Positions 36,186 to 47,507 of a DNA stretch of 64,000 nt are shown piece after piece (position 1 is the first letter of the stretch; each line of letters begins with the position of its first letter). The position numbers and the translations under genes are program-made. The stretch spans positions 1,054,001-1,118,000 of the forward strand of contig NZ_CP150277.1 in assembly GCF_037977385.1 (NCBI RefSeq), read 5' to 3'. Source of the DNA: Terribacillus sp. FSL K6-0262. GTDB taxonomy: Bacteria; Bacillota; Bacilli; Bacillales; Amphibacillaceae. A model generated the notes under the pieces. It was not told where the DNA came from and did not search any database. It worked only from the letters and a program-made list of their open reading frames with translations.

Positions 36186-37733
36186 TTGGAAAATCATTCT
36201 ATATTAAATCCAGCTGTCGATGATTTTGTATGGAAAGAGGTAACGGTCAAGCAACTCCTGACTGCCTATGAAACGGGCGAGTTTACTGCAGCAGAAGTAG
36301 TCCAAGCCTATTTGGACCGAATTGACAAATACGAAAAAAACTACAATGCGTTCACGTTCATGAATGATGATGCCTTGGAAGAAGCGAAGGAAATCGATCG
36401 ATTGCGCAGGGAGGGAAAACCGCTTGGGCCGCTAGCCGGGGTGCCGATTGTAATCAAGGAGGCCGTGGATGTGAAAGGGTTTCCCACAACTTTCGGCTGG
36501 GCTCCTCTTTGCAAGGATGCTGGCGGGATCGAATTGATGCCGAAAAATGATGCACCTGTTGTCTCACGACTGAAAGATGCCGGGGCGATCATCCTGGGGA
36601 AAACGAATATCCCGGCATTCAGCGCGAGAATGGATTCCGCGAATACAAGCTGGGACGGCCCAACCTATAATGCCGTAGATCGGAGATTCTCTCCAGGCGG
36701 AAGCAGCTCCGGTACTGCCACTGCGATTTCAGGCAACTTTGCCGTTCTCGGGGTAGCGGAAGAAACAGGCGGCTCCATTCAAATGCCGGCAGCCTCTCAA
36801 GCGATTGTCGGGGTCAAGACCTCCTTTGATTTGATACCTACAACCGGTGTGACACCGATTGCCGGAAGTACTCGCGATGTTTTGGGACCGCATGCCCGAA
36901 CTGTCGAAGATGCTGCACTAATGCTGGATAGCATGGCAGGCTATACCGATGACGATGCATTGCCAAAGGAAGGAAAAATCCCTGCAGGCGGCTATACCTC
37001 AGCCTTAAGCGAAAAAGCACTGCAAGGAAAAAGGCTCGGATTATTCGGTCCAGGCTGGAGCACGAAAGAACTTTCACCAGAAACGAAAGCATTATATCTA
37101 CGTGAAATAACAGCGCTGCAGGAACTAGGAGCCGGAGTATTGGAGGATCCTTTTGAAGGCTCCGGTTTCGTGGACTTCACTGAATCGATAGGTGATGATG
37201 CAGCACGGATGCTCTTTGGCCTCGACACTGTTTTTCATGACATCGAAAAGTATATCAAAAATTTGGATCCCGATGATGATACATTATCCGCTAAGCGTGT
37301 TTTTGAAAGAGCCGGAGAATTTCCTTGGGACAAAAACGGTCCGCTTGATCTCTTTGAAAACACCAAAGAATTAATCGCCGACCCTAAGCTGGATATTTCC
37401 GAATTCAATGCGGCTCGTTCCGAACTCCTCCGCATCATTACGCAGGTAATGGAAACACATAATTTGGACGGCTTCGTCTTCCCGCAGATGACCAGATCCA
37501 TTACCTCGCTGGAAGAAGGAGTCGAGGGATTGGCGAACATCACCACAACCGTCTCTGAAATCAATATCAGCGGCCTGCCGCTTGTAACAGTCCCTGGCGG
37601 CTATTATGAAAACGGCTCCCCGTTCGCATTGGTATTCATGGGAGGAATGTGGAGTGAAGCCAAGCTCTTGGGAATGGCTTATGCCTATGAGCAAGCGACG
37701 AAGCATCGAGTCGCCCCTGTTTTGGAGGGATGA
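36186..37733 (+). CDS. Amidase signature-family hydrolase
   Basis: 515 aa. The Ser-cisSer-Lys triad is visible: Lys in GVPIVIKEAVD near 96, the glycine-serine motif SPGGSSSGTATAI near 170-182 with the cis-Ser, and the nucleophile Ser in EETGGSIQMPAA near 193-203. The C-terminal GLPLVTVPGGY is typical. It is not GatA, since no gatC or gatB is adjacent and the segments differ. Substrate unknown. TTG 36186 follows GGGAGG. Confidence 0.88.
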   Translation: MENHSILNPAVDDFVWKEVTVKQLLTAYETGEFTAAEVVQAYLDRIDKYEKNYNAFTFMNDDALEEAKEIDRLRREGKPLGPLAGVPIVIKEAVDVKGFPTTFGWAPLCKDAGGIELMPKNDAPVVSRLKDAGAIILGKTNIPAFSARMDSANTSWDGPTYNAVDRRFSPGGSSSGTATAISGNFAVLGVAEETGGSIQMPAASQAIVGVKTSFDLIPTTGVTPIAGSTRDVLGPHARTVEDAALMLDSMAGYTDDDALPKEGKIPAGGYTSALSEKALQGKRLGLFGPGWSTKELSPETKALYLREITALQELGAGVLEDPFEGSGFVDFTESIGDDAARMLFGLDTVFHDIEKYIKNLDPDDDTLSAKRVFERAGEFPWDKNGPLDLFENTKELIADPKLDISEFNAARSELLRIITQVMETHNLDGFVFPQMTRSITSLEEGVEGLANITTTVSEINISGLPLVTVPGGYYENGSPFALVFMGGMWSEAKLLGMAYAYEQATKHRVAPVLEG

Positions 37734-37740
37734 ACCTGTA

Positions 37741-37768
37741 AAGGCGAACATCATTGTTCGCCTTTTTT
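37741..37768 (+). terminator. Amidase terminator
   Basis: AAGGCGAACA/TGTTCGCCTT with a 4-base loop and TTTT. Confidence 0.85.
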
Positions 37769-37789
37769 ATTTGCAGGGATCACCAATAA

Positions 37790-37816
37790 AAAAGGCATCC
37801 CTCAGCGGAACGCCTT
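37790..37816 (-). terminator. Terminator of the small lipoprotein gene
   Basis: AAGGCGTTCCGCTGAGGGATGCCTT followed by TTTT on the minus strand; imperfect stem. Confidence 0.65.
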
Positions 37817-37832
37817 ATGAAGCTTCTATATA

Positions 37833-37982
37833 TCATTCAGACTGCTCTGTATCTTCCTCTGTATCCCCGGAATCTTGTTCTTCGATTTGTTCATCATCCG
37901 TCGGTTCTTCATCATCATTATTACATGCTGCCAACGTCAGAACTGATACCATACCCAATGCCACCATCCATTTTTTCAGCAT
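37833..37982 (-). CDS. Small acidic lipoprotein
   Basis: 49 aa. MLKKWMVALGMVSVLTLAAC is a lipoprotein signal peptide with lipobox LAAC (Cys20). The mature part is a short acidic tail of Asp/Glu/Thr/Gln. ATG 37982 follows AAAGGAGAGG. No family recognised. Confidence 0.75.
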   Translation of the reverse strand: MLKKWMVALGMVSVLTLAACNNDDEEPTDDEQIEEQDSGDTEEDTEQSE

Positions 37983-38402
37983 GGAAACCTCTCCTTTAAA
38001 GAAATTAAGGTACATAAGGTAAGATACCAAAAGCTTGTTAAGGCTCGGTCAACAGCCCGTAAATAAGTGGTTAATGTTAAAAATATGTAAGGGCGATTCT
38101 TAACAAAAAAAGAAGGTATTTTCAAATATAAACTTCTATAAGGAAAAGCTTCCAAGTAAAGAATCCGTCATCAGCTCCTTTTACTTTGCAAACCAATACT
38201 TTTACCCGCTGGAAAAGGAATGTCCGAATAGGCTAATATACCCCGAAAACTTTCCCTGTCAAACCGGCATATCATTCTAATTATCTATTTCTGTTGTAAT
38301 TTTTGACATATAAATAATATAATGCCTATTAGAGTGTCTAAATATGTTGATAAAAAAATGCATGTTAAAAAGAATGTCTATCGAGAAGAAAGGGCTTGAA
38401 CA
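37983..38402. other. Intergenic stretch with the MCP promoter
   Basis: A TTGTAA-18-TATAAT promoter is recognisable at about 38299-38328. No gene or hairpin of note is seen otherwise. Confidence 0.4.
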
Positions 38403-40088
38403 GTGAGAATCAAAACAAAACTTCTAGGGATAACCTCCATTTTAATATTTTCCTTATTATTGATTGGGGGTTCATCCATATTCATCAACCACTCCATTAC
38501 CGAGAAGAATGATATCTTAAAGGATAAAATGGAATTTCAAAACAAAATAAAACATGTTCAATACAGGCTGGCCGGGCTGTCGAATGATGGAAGAGGATTC
38601 ATCATTACCGGGAATCAAGAATTTGCTGACGGAATGGAAGAGAAGGCTGATGACGTCTTCTCCACGCTGGATGAATTGGAATCACTGGTACATAATCAGG
38701 ATTATATGACGAACGTGAATGATATCCGCGATAATTTCACTGATTTCTGGAGCATGAATCAAGAAGTGGTATCCCGGTCCGCCTCTGATCCGGAAGCAGC
38801 ACAATCACTTCACTTGGGCGAGGAAAGGAAATTACGGAAGGAAGTATTGGATCCATCCGTGAATGAATTGGTCGATCAATTGAATGATGATGTAGACGGC
38901 TTGGAAAAAGAGATCGATAGGTATGGACAGATAAGTCAATGGTCCATTATCTTGGTAACCATGCTTTCTATCATTTTGGGGATCGTTTTGAGCATCCTCC
39001 TTTTAAAATCCATCCTGGTGCCGCTGAGAAGCTTGAATAGGCAGCTGGAGGATATTGCCGAGGGAGATGCGGACCTGACGCAACAAGTCATGGTAAGAAG
39101 CAAGGATGAATTTGGCCAGCTTGCCGACTCCTTCAATGCTTTCGTCAGGTCCCTGGCAGGTATCATAAAACAGATAAGCAGTTCATCCCAGCAGGTTGCA
39201 GCCGCTTCAGAGGAATTATCGGCAAGCTCCGAACAGTCAAGAGCTACATCCGATCAGATATCCCAGTCGATGCAGGGAATCGCCCTGACGAGTACCGAAC
39301 AAAGTGCAATGACAGAAAAAAGCGCACAATCGATAACAGAAATATTAAAGAGCCTCTCCAATGTGGCTGATAATACAAACAACATTGCGGAACATTCCTC
39401 TTATATGAAAGATAAGGCGGAAGCTGGTGCCTCCTCCGTGAATATGATGTCAGAACAAATGACGCTGATTGATCAATCTGTCCGGGAGGCTGGTGACGGA
39501 TTAGAGACATTGGTGAAAAGCACAACGGAAATAAGCAATATCTCTTCCCTTATCACCGATATCTCCGAGCAAACCAATCTCCTGGCATTGAATGCAGCCA
39601 TTGAAGCTGCCCGGGCCGGGGAACAAGGAAAAGGCTTTGCTGTCGTAGCGGAAGAAGTCCGCAAGCTCGCTGATGAAACCAATCAATCTGCCGGCACGAT
39701 CAAGCAATTGGTCTCTGCAATAGAAACAGACTCGAAAGAAACGGTAAACAATATCACGAACGTCCAGCACAACGTGGATACAGGCATGAATCATGCCCAG
39801 GAAACCCAGGAGCAGTTTAACGAAATAGTAGGCCTTGTGGAACAAGTGACCGCCGAAATACAGGAGATGGCAGCTGCCACCCAGCAACTGACCGCGAGTG
39901 TGGAAGGCATACAGCATACCATTTCGACACTTGAAACAGGAGCCCAGGAAACATCCTCCAGCTCCCAGGCAATTGCCTCGGCAACCCAGGAACAGTTAAG
40001 TTCCATGGAAGATATTTCGAACGCCGCTGTTTCTCTTTCGGATTTGGCCGAAGAGCTGCAGGTGATTGTTAATCGGTTTAAATATTGA
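38403..40088 (+). CDS. Methyl-accepting chemotaxis protein
   Basis: 561-aa transmembrane chemoreceptor. TM1 is at about 7-28, followed by an extracellular four-helix sensor (30-178), TM2 at about 180-203 ([19 protein letters not shown]), HAMP (204-258, [20 protein letters not shown]) and the cytosolic signalling coil with the conserved tip [20 protein letters not shown] near 392-411. Gln/Glu pairs in methylation helices are present. The ligand cannot be told. The start is GTG 38403 with only AAAGGG 9 bases upstream. Confidence 0.93.
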   Translation: MRIKTKLLGITSILIFSLLLIGGSSIFINHSITEKNDILKDKMEFQNKIKHVQYRLAGLSNDGRGFIITGNQEFADGMEEKADDVFSTLDELESLVHNQDYMTNVNDIRDNFTDFWSMNQEVVSRSASDPEAAQSLHLGEERKLRKEVLDPSVNELVDQLNDDVDGLEKEIDRYGQISQWSIILVTMLSIILGIVLSILLLKSILVPLRSLNRQLEDIAEGDADLTQQVMVRSKDEFGQLADSFNAFVRSLAGIIKQISSSSQQVAAASEELSASSEQSRATSDQISQSMQGIALTSTEQSAMTEKSAQSITEILKSLSNVADNTNNIAEHSSYMKDKAEAGASSVNMMSEQMTLIDQSVREAGDGLETLVKSTTEISNISSLITDISEQTNLLALNAAIEAARAGEQGKGFAVVAEEVRKLADETNQSAGTIKQLVSAIETDSKETVNNITNVQHNVDTGMNHAQETQEQFNEIVGLVEQVTAEIQEMAAATQQLTASVEGIQHTISTLETGAQETSSSSQAIASATQEQLSSMEDISNAAVSLSDLAEELQVIVNRFKY

Positions 40089-40091
40089 AGA

Positions 40092-40126
40092 AAGATCCCT
40101 CAGAGAAAATCTGGGGGATCTTTTTG
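40092..40126 (+). terminator. MCP terminator
   Basis: AAAGATCCCTCAGA pairs with TCTGGGGGATCTTT around a short loop, followed by T. Confidence 0.8.
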
Positions 40127-40223
40127 ATTAGAGAGGTGCTTGGATTCTCTTCCACACCATTATTTCCATTTAGCTCCTACTGCTGCCTCACCCTAACTGA
40201 ATGTATTTCATTTGTACACACCC

Positions 40224-41417
40224 TCAATTCATCACCTTTATAAACACGACTTTCAGGTAGTTAAATTCAGGGTAATTGTGCGGTACAGTAAAATCTTCTG
40301 GCAGTTGGTGTTCTTCCAAGATTTTGTAGCGTGTGTTGGATTCCATAAATGCTTTATCGATAAATGATTTGAACTTTTTCATGTTGAAGCTTGCGTTATT
40401 TGTCGACGCAATGATCAACCCGCCATCATTTGTGATTTTCAAGGCATCTTGCAGCAGCTTCGGATAATCCTTCGCCGTGCTGAATGTTATTTTCTTTGTA
40501 CGTGCAAAGCTTGGCGGATCCAATACCACAACATCAAATTTCAATTCATGACGGGCCGCATATCGAAAATAATCAAAGACATCCATTACCTTGATGTCCT
40601 GCGCCTCATCATCAATTTCGTTGACTGCAAATTGCTCGATGGTCTTTGGCAGGCTCCGTTTTGCTACATCCACACTCGTTGTCTTGACGGCACCGCCTAG
40701 AACGGCTGCTACGGAGAACGCACCTGTATAAGAGAATGTATTCAGAACCGTTTTTCCTTTTGCATAATGGTCACGCAATGCTTTTCGAACATCACGCTGA
40801 TCCAAGAAAATCCCTGTCATTGCGCCATCATTTAAATCCACCGCATATTTCATCCCATTTTCCAAGACGATCAAAGGAAATTCTCCCTTTTCACCTGACA
40901 CATAATCATCTTGTTCCACGTACTGACCATTGGTGTTAAACCGTAATTTCTCATAAAGACCACGAACTTCTGCCACTTCTCCCAAAGCTTGATAGATATC
41001 TTCCCGGAAAGAATAAATACCTTCACTATACCAGTTCACCATATAAAAGCCGTCATAGAAATCAATGATCAAGCCGCCGATACCATCACCTTCCCCATTA
41101 AACACCCGGAAAGCGGTCGTATCATCGGTTTCATATAAATTCTTCCGCTTGGCAATAGCCGCACTGATTTTCTTAACGAAAAACTTCACATCAATTTTTT
41201 CCTGTTCCTTGCGAGTCAACACCCAGCCTATTCCTTTATTTTGCAGACCATAATAGGCTGTAGCAATATACCTGCCGTTGGCGTCAATTAAGCGTAATAT
41301 GCTACCCTCTTCCAACACTCTTGCAGTGTCAACCGCTTCTTTTGTGAGTAGCGGATAGCCATTTGTTATATCTTTAACCGACTTTGAGTTTAGTTTTACT
41401 TCTAATGATTGTCTCAT
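40224..41417 (-). CDS. Class I rRNA (cytosine) methyltransferase, RlmI/YwbD type
   Basis: 397 aa. N-terminal PUA-like domain (residues 1-70, with GSILRLIDANGRYIATAYYG), a central EEHEE-like domain, and a SAM-binding Rossmann domain: VLNTFSYTGAFSVAAVLGG near 213-231, DVFDYF, and VVLDPPSFARTK near 289-300 (motif IV). The family methylates 23S rRNA cytosine (RlmI in E. coli); the B. subtilis relative is YwbD. ATG follows AAGGATGACTAC. Single gene. Confidence 0.9.
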   Translation of the reverse strand: MRQSLEVKLNSKSVKDITNGYPLLTKEAVDTARVLEEGSILRLIDANGRYIATAYYGLQNKGIGWVLTRKEQEKIDVKFFVKKISAAIAKRKNLYETDDTTAFRVFNGEGDGIGGLIIDFYDGFYMVNWYSEGIYSFREDIYQALGEVAEVRGLYEKLRFNTNGQYVEQDDYVSGEKGEFPLIVLENGMKYAVDLNDGAMTGIFLDQRDVRKALRDHYAKGKTVLNTFSYTGAFSVAAVLGGAVKTTSVDVAKRSLPKTIEQFAVNEIDDEAQDIKVMDVFDYFRYAARHELKFDVVVLDPPSFARTKKITFSTAKDYPKLLQDALKITNDGGLIIASTNNASFNMKKFKSFIDKAFMESNTRYKILEEHQLPEDFTVPHNYPEFNYLKVVFIKVMN

Positions 41418-41537
41418 GTAGTCATCCTTACTTTTTCTTGTTTGATTTAATTATGCCATTGTTTTAAAGAATAAGCGAAGACAGAAAAAATAAAAGGAGC
41501 AGCAATTAGCCACTCCCCAATACTATATCTATATCTG

Positions 41538-42488
41538 TTACAAGCCAACTTGATCAGCAGCGTATGTTGCATGCTCTGTGCTGAATCCTTCATAAACCAA
41601 TTGATCAATTAAACCCTGTCTTGAAAAAGAAGTATAATCGAGGTATTCTTGAGCCGCCTTAACAGCTTGCTCCTGCCAATCGACTGTGATGTTTTCTGCA
41701 CCGTATGTTGCATCTTCCGTGCTGAAACCTTCGTACTCTAACTGTTCGATCAACCCTGATTTAGAAAATGCAGTGTAACCAATATAGTCTTGAGCCGCCT
41801 TAGCTGCTTGCGCTTGCCAATCAACCGAGATGTTTTCCACACCATATGTCGCATCTTCTGCGCTAAACCCCTCATACTCTAATTGATCGATCAATCCCGA
41901 TTTAGAGAATGCAGTATAATTTATATAGTCTTCAGCAGTTTTAACCGCCTGCTCTTGTGAAACAGTCATGCTGGCTTCTTTGGATTCCTGTTCTTTCTGT
42001 ACTTGCTCCTCAGCTTTCTTCGCTTCCTGCTCTTCCTTCTCCTTCTGTGCTTGTTCCTCAGCTTCCTTCGCTTCCTGCTCTTCTTTCTCTTTCTGCGCTT
42101 GTTCCTCAGCTTCCTTCGCTTCCTGCTCTTCTTTCTCTTTCTGCGCTTGTTCCTCAGCTTCCTTCGCTTCCTGCTCTTCCTTCTCCTTCTGCGCTTGTTC
42201 CTCAGCTTCCTTTGCTTCTTGCTCTTCTTTCTCCTTTTGTGCTTGCTCCTCAGCCTCTTGAGTTTTTTCTTCTTCCTGCGCAGCCGTTTCTGAGGAAGGA
42301 TCGGTTGCAGGTTTTTCTTCACTAATTGATGCTCCAATCAGCGATATGACTATAAGTGCAATCAGGCAGCCGCCTGATTTTGCAAAGTTCCTGCGTCTGT
42401 TCCCTTTTCCTTTCACAAAAGCCAAGACAAAAAAGAGGACCATACCTGCTAAAGATAGCCACGTTAAAATGATTAAGAATGATTCCAT
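41538..42488 (-). CDS. Ltp-repeat surface protein with a charged coiled-coil repeat
   Basis: 316 aa. Two N-terminal hydrophobic segments (about 3-25 and 39-56), then a run of five near-identical 16-residue units of the type EEQAQKEKEEQEAKEA (about 80-160), then three C-terminal repeats of about 47 residues (from about 178) each containing AxDYIxYTAFSKSGLIxQLE and ATYGxENI. The C-terminal repeats match the Ltp family, first known as host-surface proteins that exclude phage. The usual lipobox is replaced by membrane helices. ATG follows AAAGGAG. Confidence 0.85.
   Translation of the reverse strand: MESFLIILTWLSLAGMVLFFVLAFVKGKGNRRRNFAKSGGCLIALIVISLIGASISEEKPATDPSSETAAQEEEKTQEAEEQAQKEKEEQEAKEAEEQAQKEKEEQEAKEAEEQAQKEKEEQEAKEAEEQAQKEKEEQEAKEAEEQAQKEKEEQEAKKAEEQVQKEQESKEASMTVSQEQAVKTAEDYINYTAFSKSGLIDQLEYEGFSAEDATYGVENISVDWQAQAAKAAQDYIGYTAFSKSGLIEQLEYEGFSTEDATYGAENITVDWQEQAVKAAQEYLDYTSFSRQGLIDQLVYEGFSTEHATYAADQVGL
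42010..42255. repeat. 48-bp coding tandem repeat in the Ltp gene
   Basis: About five tandem units of 48 bases (16 codons) with few mismatches, with consensus blocks such as TTCCTCAGCTTCCTTCGCTT on the plus strand. It stays in frame and can expand or shrink by whole units. Confidence 0.85.
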
Positions 42489-42745
42489 TAATTAAAACTC
42501 CTTTATGTATTTTAGCCATGCCATACTATTGTATCACGACTAAAGTCATCATTTTCTATTTTTTCATTTTATTTGAAGTTAAAAGAATTATCTTCTCTTT
42601 AAATCAGGTATATAGTCTAGCAATCACAGTCTGTATATATTTCTATAGAGCGTCAGGATGTTGCTTTAAAGTATCATATTCAATACTTACTCTTATCATT
42701 TTTTATGTTTACTTACAAAACTGCCGTAACAGCATCTATAGCAGT

Positions 42746-42783
42746 GAAAAAAAACTACTTCTTTACTTTAGGAAGTAGTCTTT
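42746..42783 (-). terminator. Terminator of the YcsI-like gene
   Basis: ACTACTTC pairs with GAAGTAGT around CTAAAGTAAA, followed on the minus strand by TTTTTTT. The rest of 42489-42745 shows no gene. Confidence 0.8.
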
Positions 42784-42834
42784 CATGAACTGTTTATATC
42801 TCCGACCTTTGTTAGCAACCAAGCATCTCAATGA

Positions 42835-43614
42835 TTATACGTTCATATTACGTAAAAAATCTTCATTGGTAACATCCGTTACAAACATATGCCCTGGCGC
42901 ATGCGTAATCACTAATGGAATGTGTGAATGGATTGCTGATGATTGCGGTGTTACGCCACATTCCCAAAAAACAGGCGTTTCCCCTTCTCCGAACTCCGTA
43001 AATTCACCGAAATCAGGCTTGCTGATATCGTCAATGCCTATTTCTTTTGGATCTCCTACGTGAATCGGTGATCCATGCATGTTCGGAAACTGTGCGGTGA
43101 CATCAATTGCCTTTTGAACAAGCTCGTTTTTAATCGGTCGCATGGAGACTACGACAGGCCCGCTGAATTGACCTGCTTGCTTTGTTTGCCGGTTTGTAAT
43201 GTACATGGCGACATTTTTGTTCTGCTCGATATGTTTCAAAGGAACGCCTTCCTTTAGTAATGCACTTTCAAAGGTAAAGCTGCAGCCTATTAAGAAAGAT
43301 ACAAAGTCATCCCGCCAAATTTCTTTAAGATCTTGACGCTTCTCCGTTAGTTTGCCATTCTCATATACATAGTAAAGAGGGATATCACTGCGAATATCGG
43401 AGCCAGCAGCAAGAGCAGATTCAACCACTCCTGGTTCCAATACATCAATAATCGGACAAGACTTTGGATTACGGTTAGCAAAGAGCAGGAAATCAAAAGC
43501 ATATTCCTTTGGTACGATTGCTAAGTTTGCTTGAACATAATCATTAGCCACACCAGAAGTATGGGTATTAAATGCGCCGTTTCGGATCTTTTCTCTCAGT
43601 GTACTTGGATTCAT
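42835..43614 (-). CDS. YcsI-like putative hydro-lyase (DUF1445)
   Basis: 259 aa of the DUF1445/YcsI family; members are annotated as putative hydro-lyases or D-glutamate cyclase-like. Family segments: TSGVANDYVQANLAIVPKEY, RSDIPLYYVYENGKL, VSFLIGCSFTFESAL and the C-terminal FWECGVTPQ with ITHAPGHMFVTDV. It is not beside the usual pxp or lamB genes. ATG follows AGGAGG. The 360 bases upstream contain no gene but the groEL terminator. Confidence 0.9.
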   Translation of the reverse strand: MNPSTLREKIRNGAFNTHTSGVANDYVQANLAIVPKEYAFDFLLFANRNPKSCPIIDVLEPGVVESALAAGSDIRSDIPLYYVYENGKLTEKRQDLKEIWRDDFVSFLIGCSFTFESALLKEGVPLKHIEQNKNVAMYITNRQTKQAGQFSGPVVVSMRPIKNELVQKAIDVTAQFPNMHGSPIHVGDPKEIGIDDISKPDFGEFTEFGEGETPVFWECGVTPQSSAIHSHIPLVITHAPGHMFVTDVTNEDFLRNMNV

Positions 43615-43898
43615 TTATGTTTCCTCCTATGCTTCTGTCTAGTTTCATTTGTGATCCTCCCCACATCGAAATTCAAATCGATTTATAATACATGAATTTT
43701 GAGGATGATTAATAGAAATCAGAACATGACCAATTAACTATGTAGTTTAATAGATATCCCAAAAGTTTTGTTAATACTTGTAAGAAAATCTCACACAACT
43801 TTTTACCATTTGTTAATATCATGACATCTAACAGTTGTCTCAAATCAGCATTAAATACTATCCATAAAAATCCTGTGGGATTCTAGCAATAATAAAAA

Positions 43899-43937
43899 GA
43901 GGCTTCTCATAAGTTCAGTGAACTTATGAGAAGCCTC
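43899..43937 (-). terminator. groESL terminator
   Basis: GAGGCTTCTCATAAGTTCA pairs with TGAACTTATGAGAAGCCTC as a perfect long stem, followed by TTTTT on the minus strand. Confidence 0.92.
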
Positions 43938-43973
43938 CGTTAAAGATCTTATCCGTTCGGGGTACGGACGGTC

Positions 43974-45620
<1,647 letters not shown>

Positions 45621-45659
45621 CTAATATATCTTCTATGTTATATAAATCTGTTCTTCGGA

Positions 45660-45944
45660 TTATCCTACTACTGCAAGGATGTCGCTCTCGCGAAGAATTA
45701 AGTAATCTTTTCCTTCGTATTTCACTTCTGTACCAGAGTATTTAGAGAAGATGATAAGATTGCCTTCTGCTACTTCCGGTGCAACTCTTTCTCCATTATC
45801 GGTTACACGACCGCTACCGACGGCAATAACTTTACCTTCTTGCGGTTTTTCCTTTGCAGATTCAGGAAGCACGATACCGCTTGCTGTTTTCTCCTCCTGC
45901 TCTACAAGTTCAATTACGACACGATCGCCTAGTGGCTTCAACAT
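45660..45944 (-). CDS. groES: 10-kDa co-chaperonin GroES
   Basis: 94 aa lid of the GroEL chamber. [20 protein letters not shown], the mobile loop [18 protein letters not shown] and the C-terminal [16 protein letters not shown] are standard. ATG follows AAGGAGGG. First gene of the operon. Confidence 0.99.
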   Translation of the reverse strand: MLKPLGDRVVIELVEQEEKTASGIVLPESAKEKPQEGKVIAVGSGRVTDNGERVAPEVAEGNLIIFSKYSGTEVKYEGKDYLILRESDILAVVG

Positions 45945-45981
45945 GTGAGAAACCCTCCTTATATAATCGATAATTTGATTT

Positions 45982-46008
45982 TTAGCACTCGAGTGTTCGG
46001 AGTGCTAA
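45982..46008 (-). promoter_or_regulatory. CIRCE operator (HrcA site) of groESL
   Basis: TTAGCACTC-N9-GAGTGCTAA, a perfect match to the CIRCE consensus, located between the promoter and the groES start. Confidence 0.97.
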
Positions 46009-46015
46009 CACAGTT

Positions 46016-46044
46016 ATTATAATAATCAAAACGAAAACGGAATG
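46016..46044 (-). promoter_or_regulatory. groESL promoter
   Basis: On the minus strand TTGCAT, a 17-base spacer and TATTAT, just upstream of CIRCE. Confidence 0.65.
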
Positions 46045-46211
46045 CAAGCATGACACTCAGAAAGTTGTTCGACGAATTCCTCCTTTTTCCTGCCAAGCCT
46101 TGGATGAATTAACAGGATGATTACAATGCGCACCGCTACATACTTCCCCCGCTGTTATGTTAAAATACCTAAGATGCCAACTACATAAGTAAGGCGGAAG
46201 GAGTCGTTACA

Positions 46212-46940
46212 TTGCCAGCACGCTATTGGTACGTCATATTGACATATATCGTGATGCAGCTGTCCTCATTCGTGCTTGTCCCATTCGTTCCTTGGATGCA
46301 GGATCAAGGACTGGACTTGGCTGTCGTTTCCTATTGGTGGAGTGTGGTCAGCTTCCTGCTTGCTGTAATCCTTACATTCTTCCTGCTGCGTCAGGATATG
46401 CGCGCACCAGCAATGCGCAATGCCACGAATCCCGGGATGACGGTTGTCTGGATCATCATCGGATTCTTTGCTGCATACTTCGGGCAAATCATCGCTGGTT
46501 TGATCGAGACATATGTATTGAATATCAAGCAAGCTTCAGAAAATACCTCCTCCATCATGGATGCAGTCCGGGAAGTTCCGGCATTCGCATTGATCGTAGT
46601 CGTCTTTGCTCCGGTATTGGAAGAAATCATCTTCCGCAAGATCCTTTTCGGGGAGATTTATAAGCGGACGAACTTCTTTGTGGCTGTACTTATTTCTGCC
46701 CTTGTATTCGGTGCAGTGCATGGGGATTTCCTTCATCTTCTGCAGTACTTCGTCATGGGCGTCATCTTCGCGGCTCTCTATGTGAAGACGAAGCGGATCA
46801 TTGTTCCGATCATCACGCATGGTTTAATGAATCTCTTGGTCGTCATCCTGCAGCTTTACTTCACGCCGGAGAGACTGGAAGAAATCGAGAGAATGCAAAA
46901 ACAATTGGAAAACATGCAAACAATCATCTTTGGAGGATAA
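46212..46940 (+). CDS. ydiL: CPBP-family intramembrane protease, YdiL homologue
   Basis: 242 aa, about six to seven membrane segments. CPBP motifs are intact: VLEEIIFRKILFGEIYKR (motif 1, EE..R), FGAVHGDFLH (motif 2) and THGLMNLL (motif 3). In B. subtilis ydiL stands beside groES-groEL in the same divergent arrangement. TTG 46212 follows GGAAGGAG. It is followed by ydiK after 6 bases, so they form an operon. Confidence 0.88.
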   Translation: MPARYWYVILTYIVMQLSSFVLVPFVPWMQDQGLDLAVVSYWWSVVSFLLAVILTFFLLRQDMRAPAMRNATNPGMTVVWIIIGFFAAYFGQIIAGLIETYVLNIKQASENTSSIMDAVREVPAFALIVVVFAPVLEEIIFRKILFGEIYKRTNFFVAVLISALVFGAVHGDFLHLLQYFVMGVIFAALYVKTKRIIVPIITHGLMNLLVVILQLYFTPERLEEIERMQKQLENMQTIIFGG

Positions 46941-46946
46941 CTATTC

Positions 46947-47150
46947 ATGATACGCTCGCCATTGCCCGTTGCGATTTTTTATCTATTTATCGGATGCCTG
47001 TTCATATTCTGGGCTGTAACAGATGTAAGAAATGCAGGAGAATGGACACTGCTAAGCATTTTTTGCGCTATCTTCGCTACATTCGATATTTATACAGCCA
47101 TCCGCTATATCAAGCTTCATTTCAAGATCAAGAAAATGAACCAAAAATGA
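46947..47150 (+). CDS. ydiK: YdiK-like small membrane protein (DUF4305)
   Basis: 67 aa with two membrane helices (about 5-25 and 35-55) and a basic C-terminus (HFKIKKMNQK). PLPVAIFYLFIGCLFIFWAV and FATFDIYTAIRYIK match the YdiK pattern, as does the position after ydiL. Function unknown. Confidence 0.82.
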   Translation: MIRSPLPVAIFYLFIGCLFIFWAVTDVRNAGEWTLLSIFCAIFATFDIYTAIRYIKLHFKIKKMNQK

Positions 47151-47152
47151 GG

Positions 47153-47181
47153 AAAACCAGCCGCTTGAGGCTGGTTTTTTT
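47153..47181 (+). terminator. ydiLK terminator
   Basis: AACCAGCC/GGCTGGTT with a 6-base loop followed by TTTTT. Confidence 0.9.
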
Positions 47182-47242
47182 ATCTCTCTTTCTCATTTTG
47201 AGCCTTTTTATTCACTTGATATAAATTCTCGAAGTCAAACTA

Positions 47243-47507
47243 ATTGACACAGAAAAAAAGGACGCTCTAAAATAGCATAGTGGTAATAAAGGGAGATGGC
47301 ATCATGAACGGTAATTTTGCTCTTGTCAAAGCATATGTAAGCAAAGATTGGACACAATCCGTATGCAATCACCTGGAAGAAGTCTATACAAATGCTGTTG
47401 TACAGAGCTCCCTTGTATCCTCCGATAACATCATATGCACTCATAGAAATTCCCATATCCATATAGTAGACAAAGAAATTGAAACACTATGTCTACTATA
47501 TGGCTTT
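47243..47507 (+). other. Orphan transcription unit: promoter, ribosome site, terminator
   Basis: TTGACA-18-TAAAAT at 47243-47272, GGGAGATGG before an ATG at 47304, and a hairpin CCATATAGTAGACA/TGTCTACTATATGG (about 47458-47503) with TTTTTATTTT. The frame from 47304 (73 codons) ends at 47525, beyond the hairpin, so it is unlikely to be a normal protein gene. A small RNA or a truncated gene is more likely. Confidence 0.4.

Noticed and set aside
35893..36207. 104-codon plus-strand frame before the amidase
   Set aside because: No usable ribosome site, runs into the amidase start in another frame, and has no recognisable domain.
36186..37733. GatA, glutamyl-tRNA amidotransferase subunit
   Set aside because: The amidase triad is shared, but gatC and gatB are absent and the C-terminal segments differ from GatA, so it is called only an amidase-family enzyme.
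38240..38270. Possible SigD (flagellar-type) promoter before the chemoreceptor
   Set aside because: CCGGCATAT resembles GCCGATAT only loosely and no TAAA box stands at the right distance; a SigA-like promoter closer to the gene is better.
42010..42255. Regular 48-bp repeats resembling a CRISPR array
   Set aside because: They are direct tandem units without spacers, in frame inside the Ltp protein gene and encoding a Glu/Lys/Gln-rich stalk. No cas genes are nearby.
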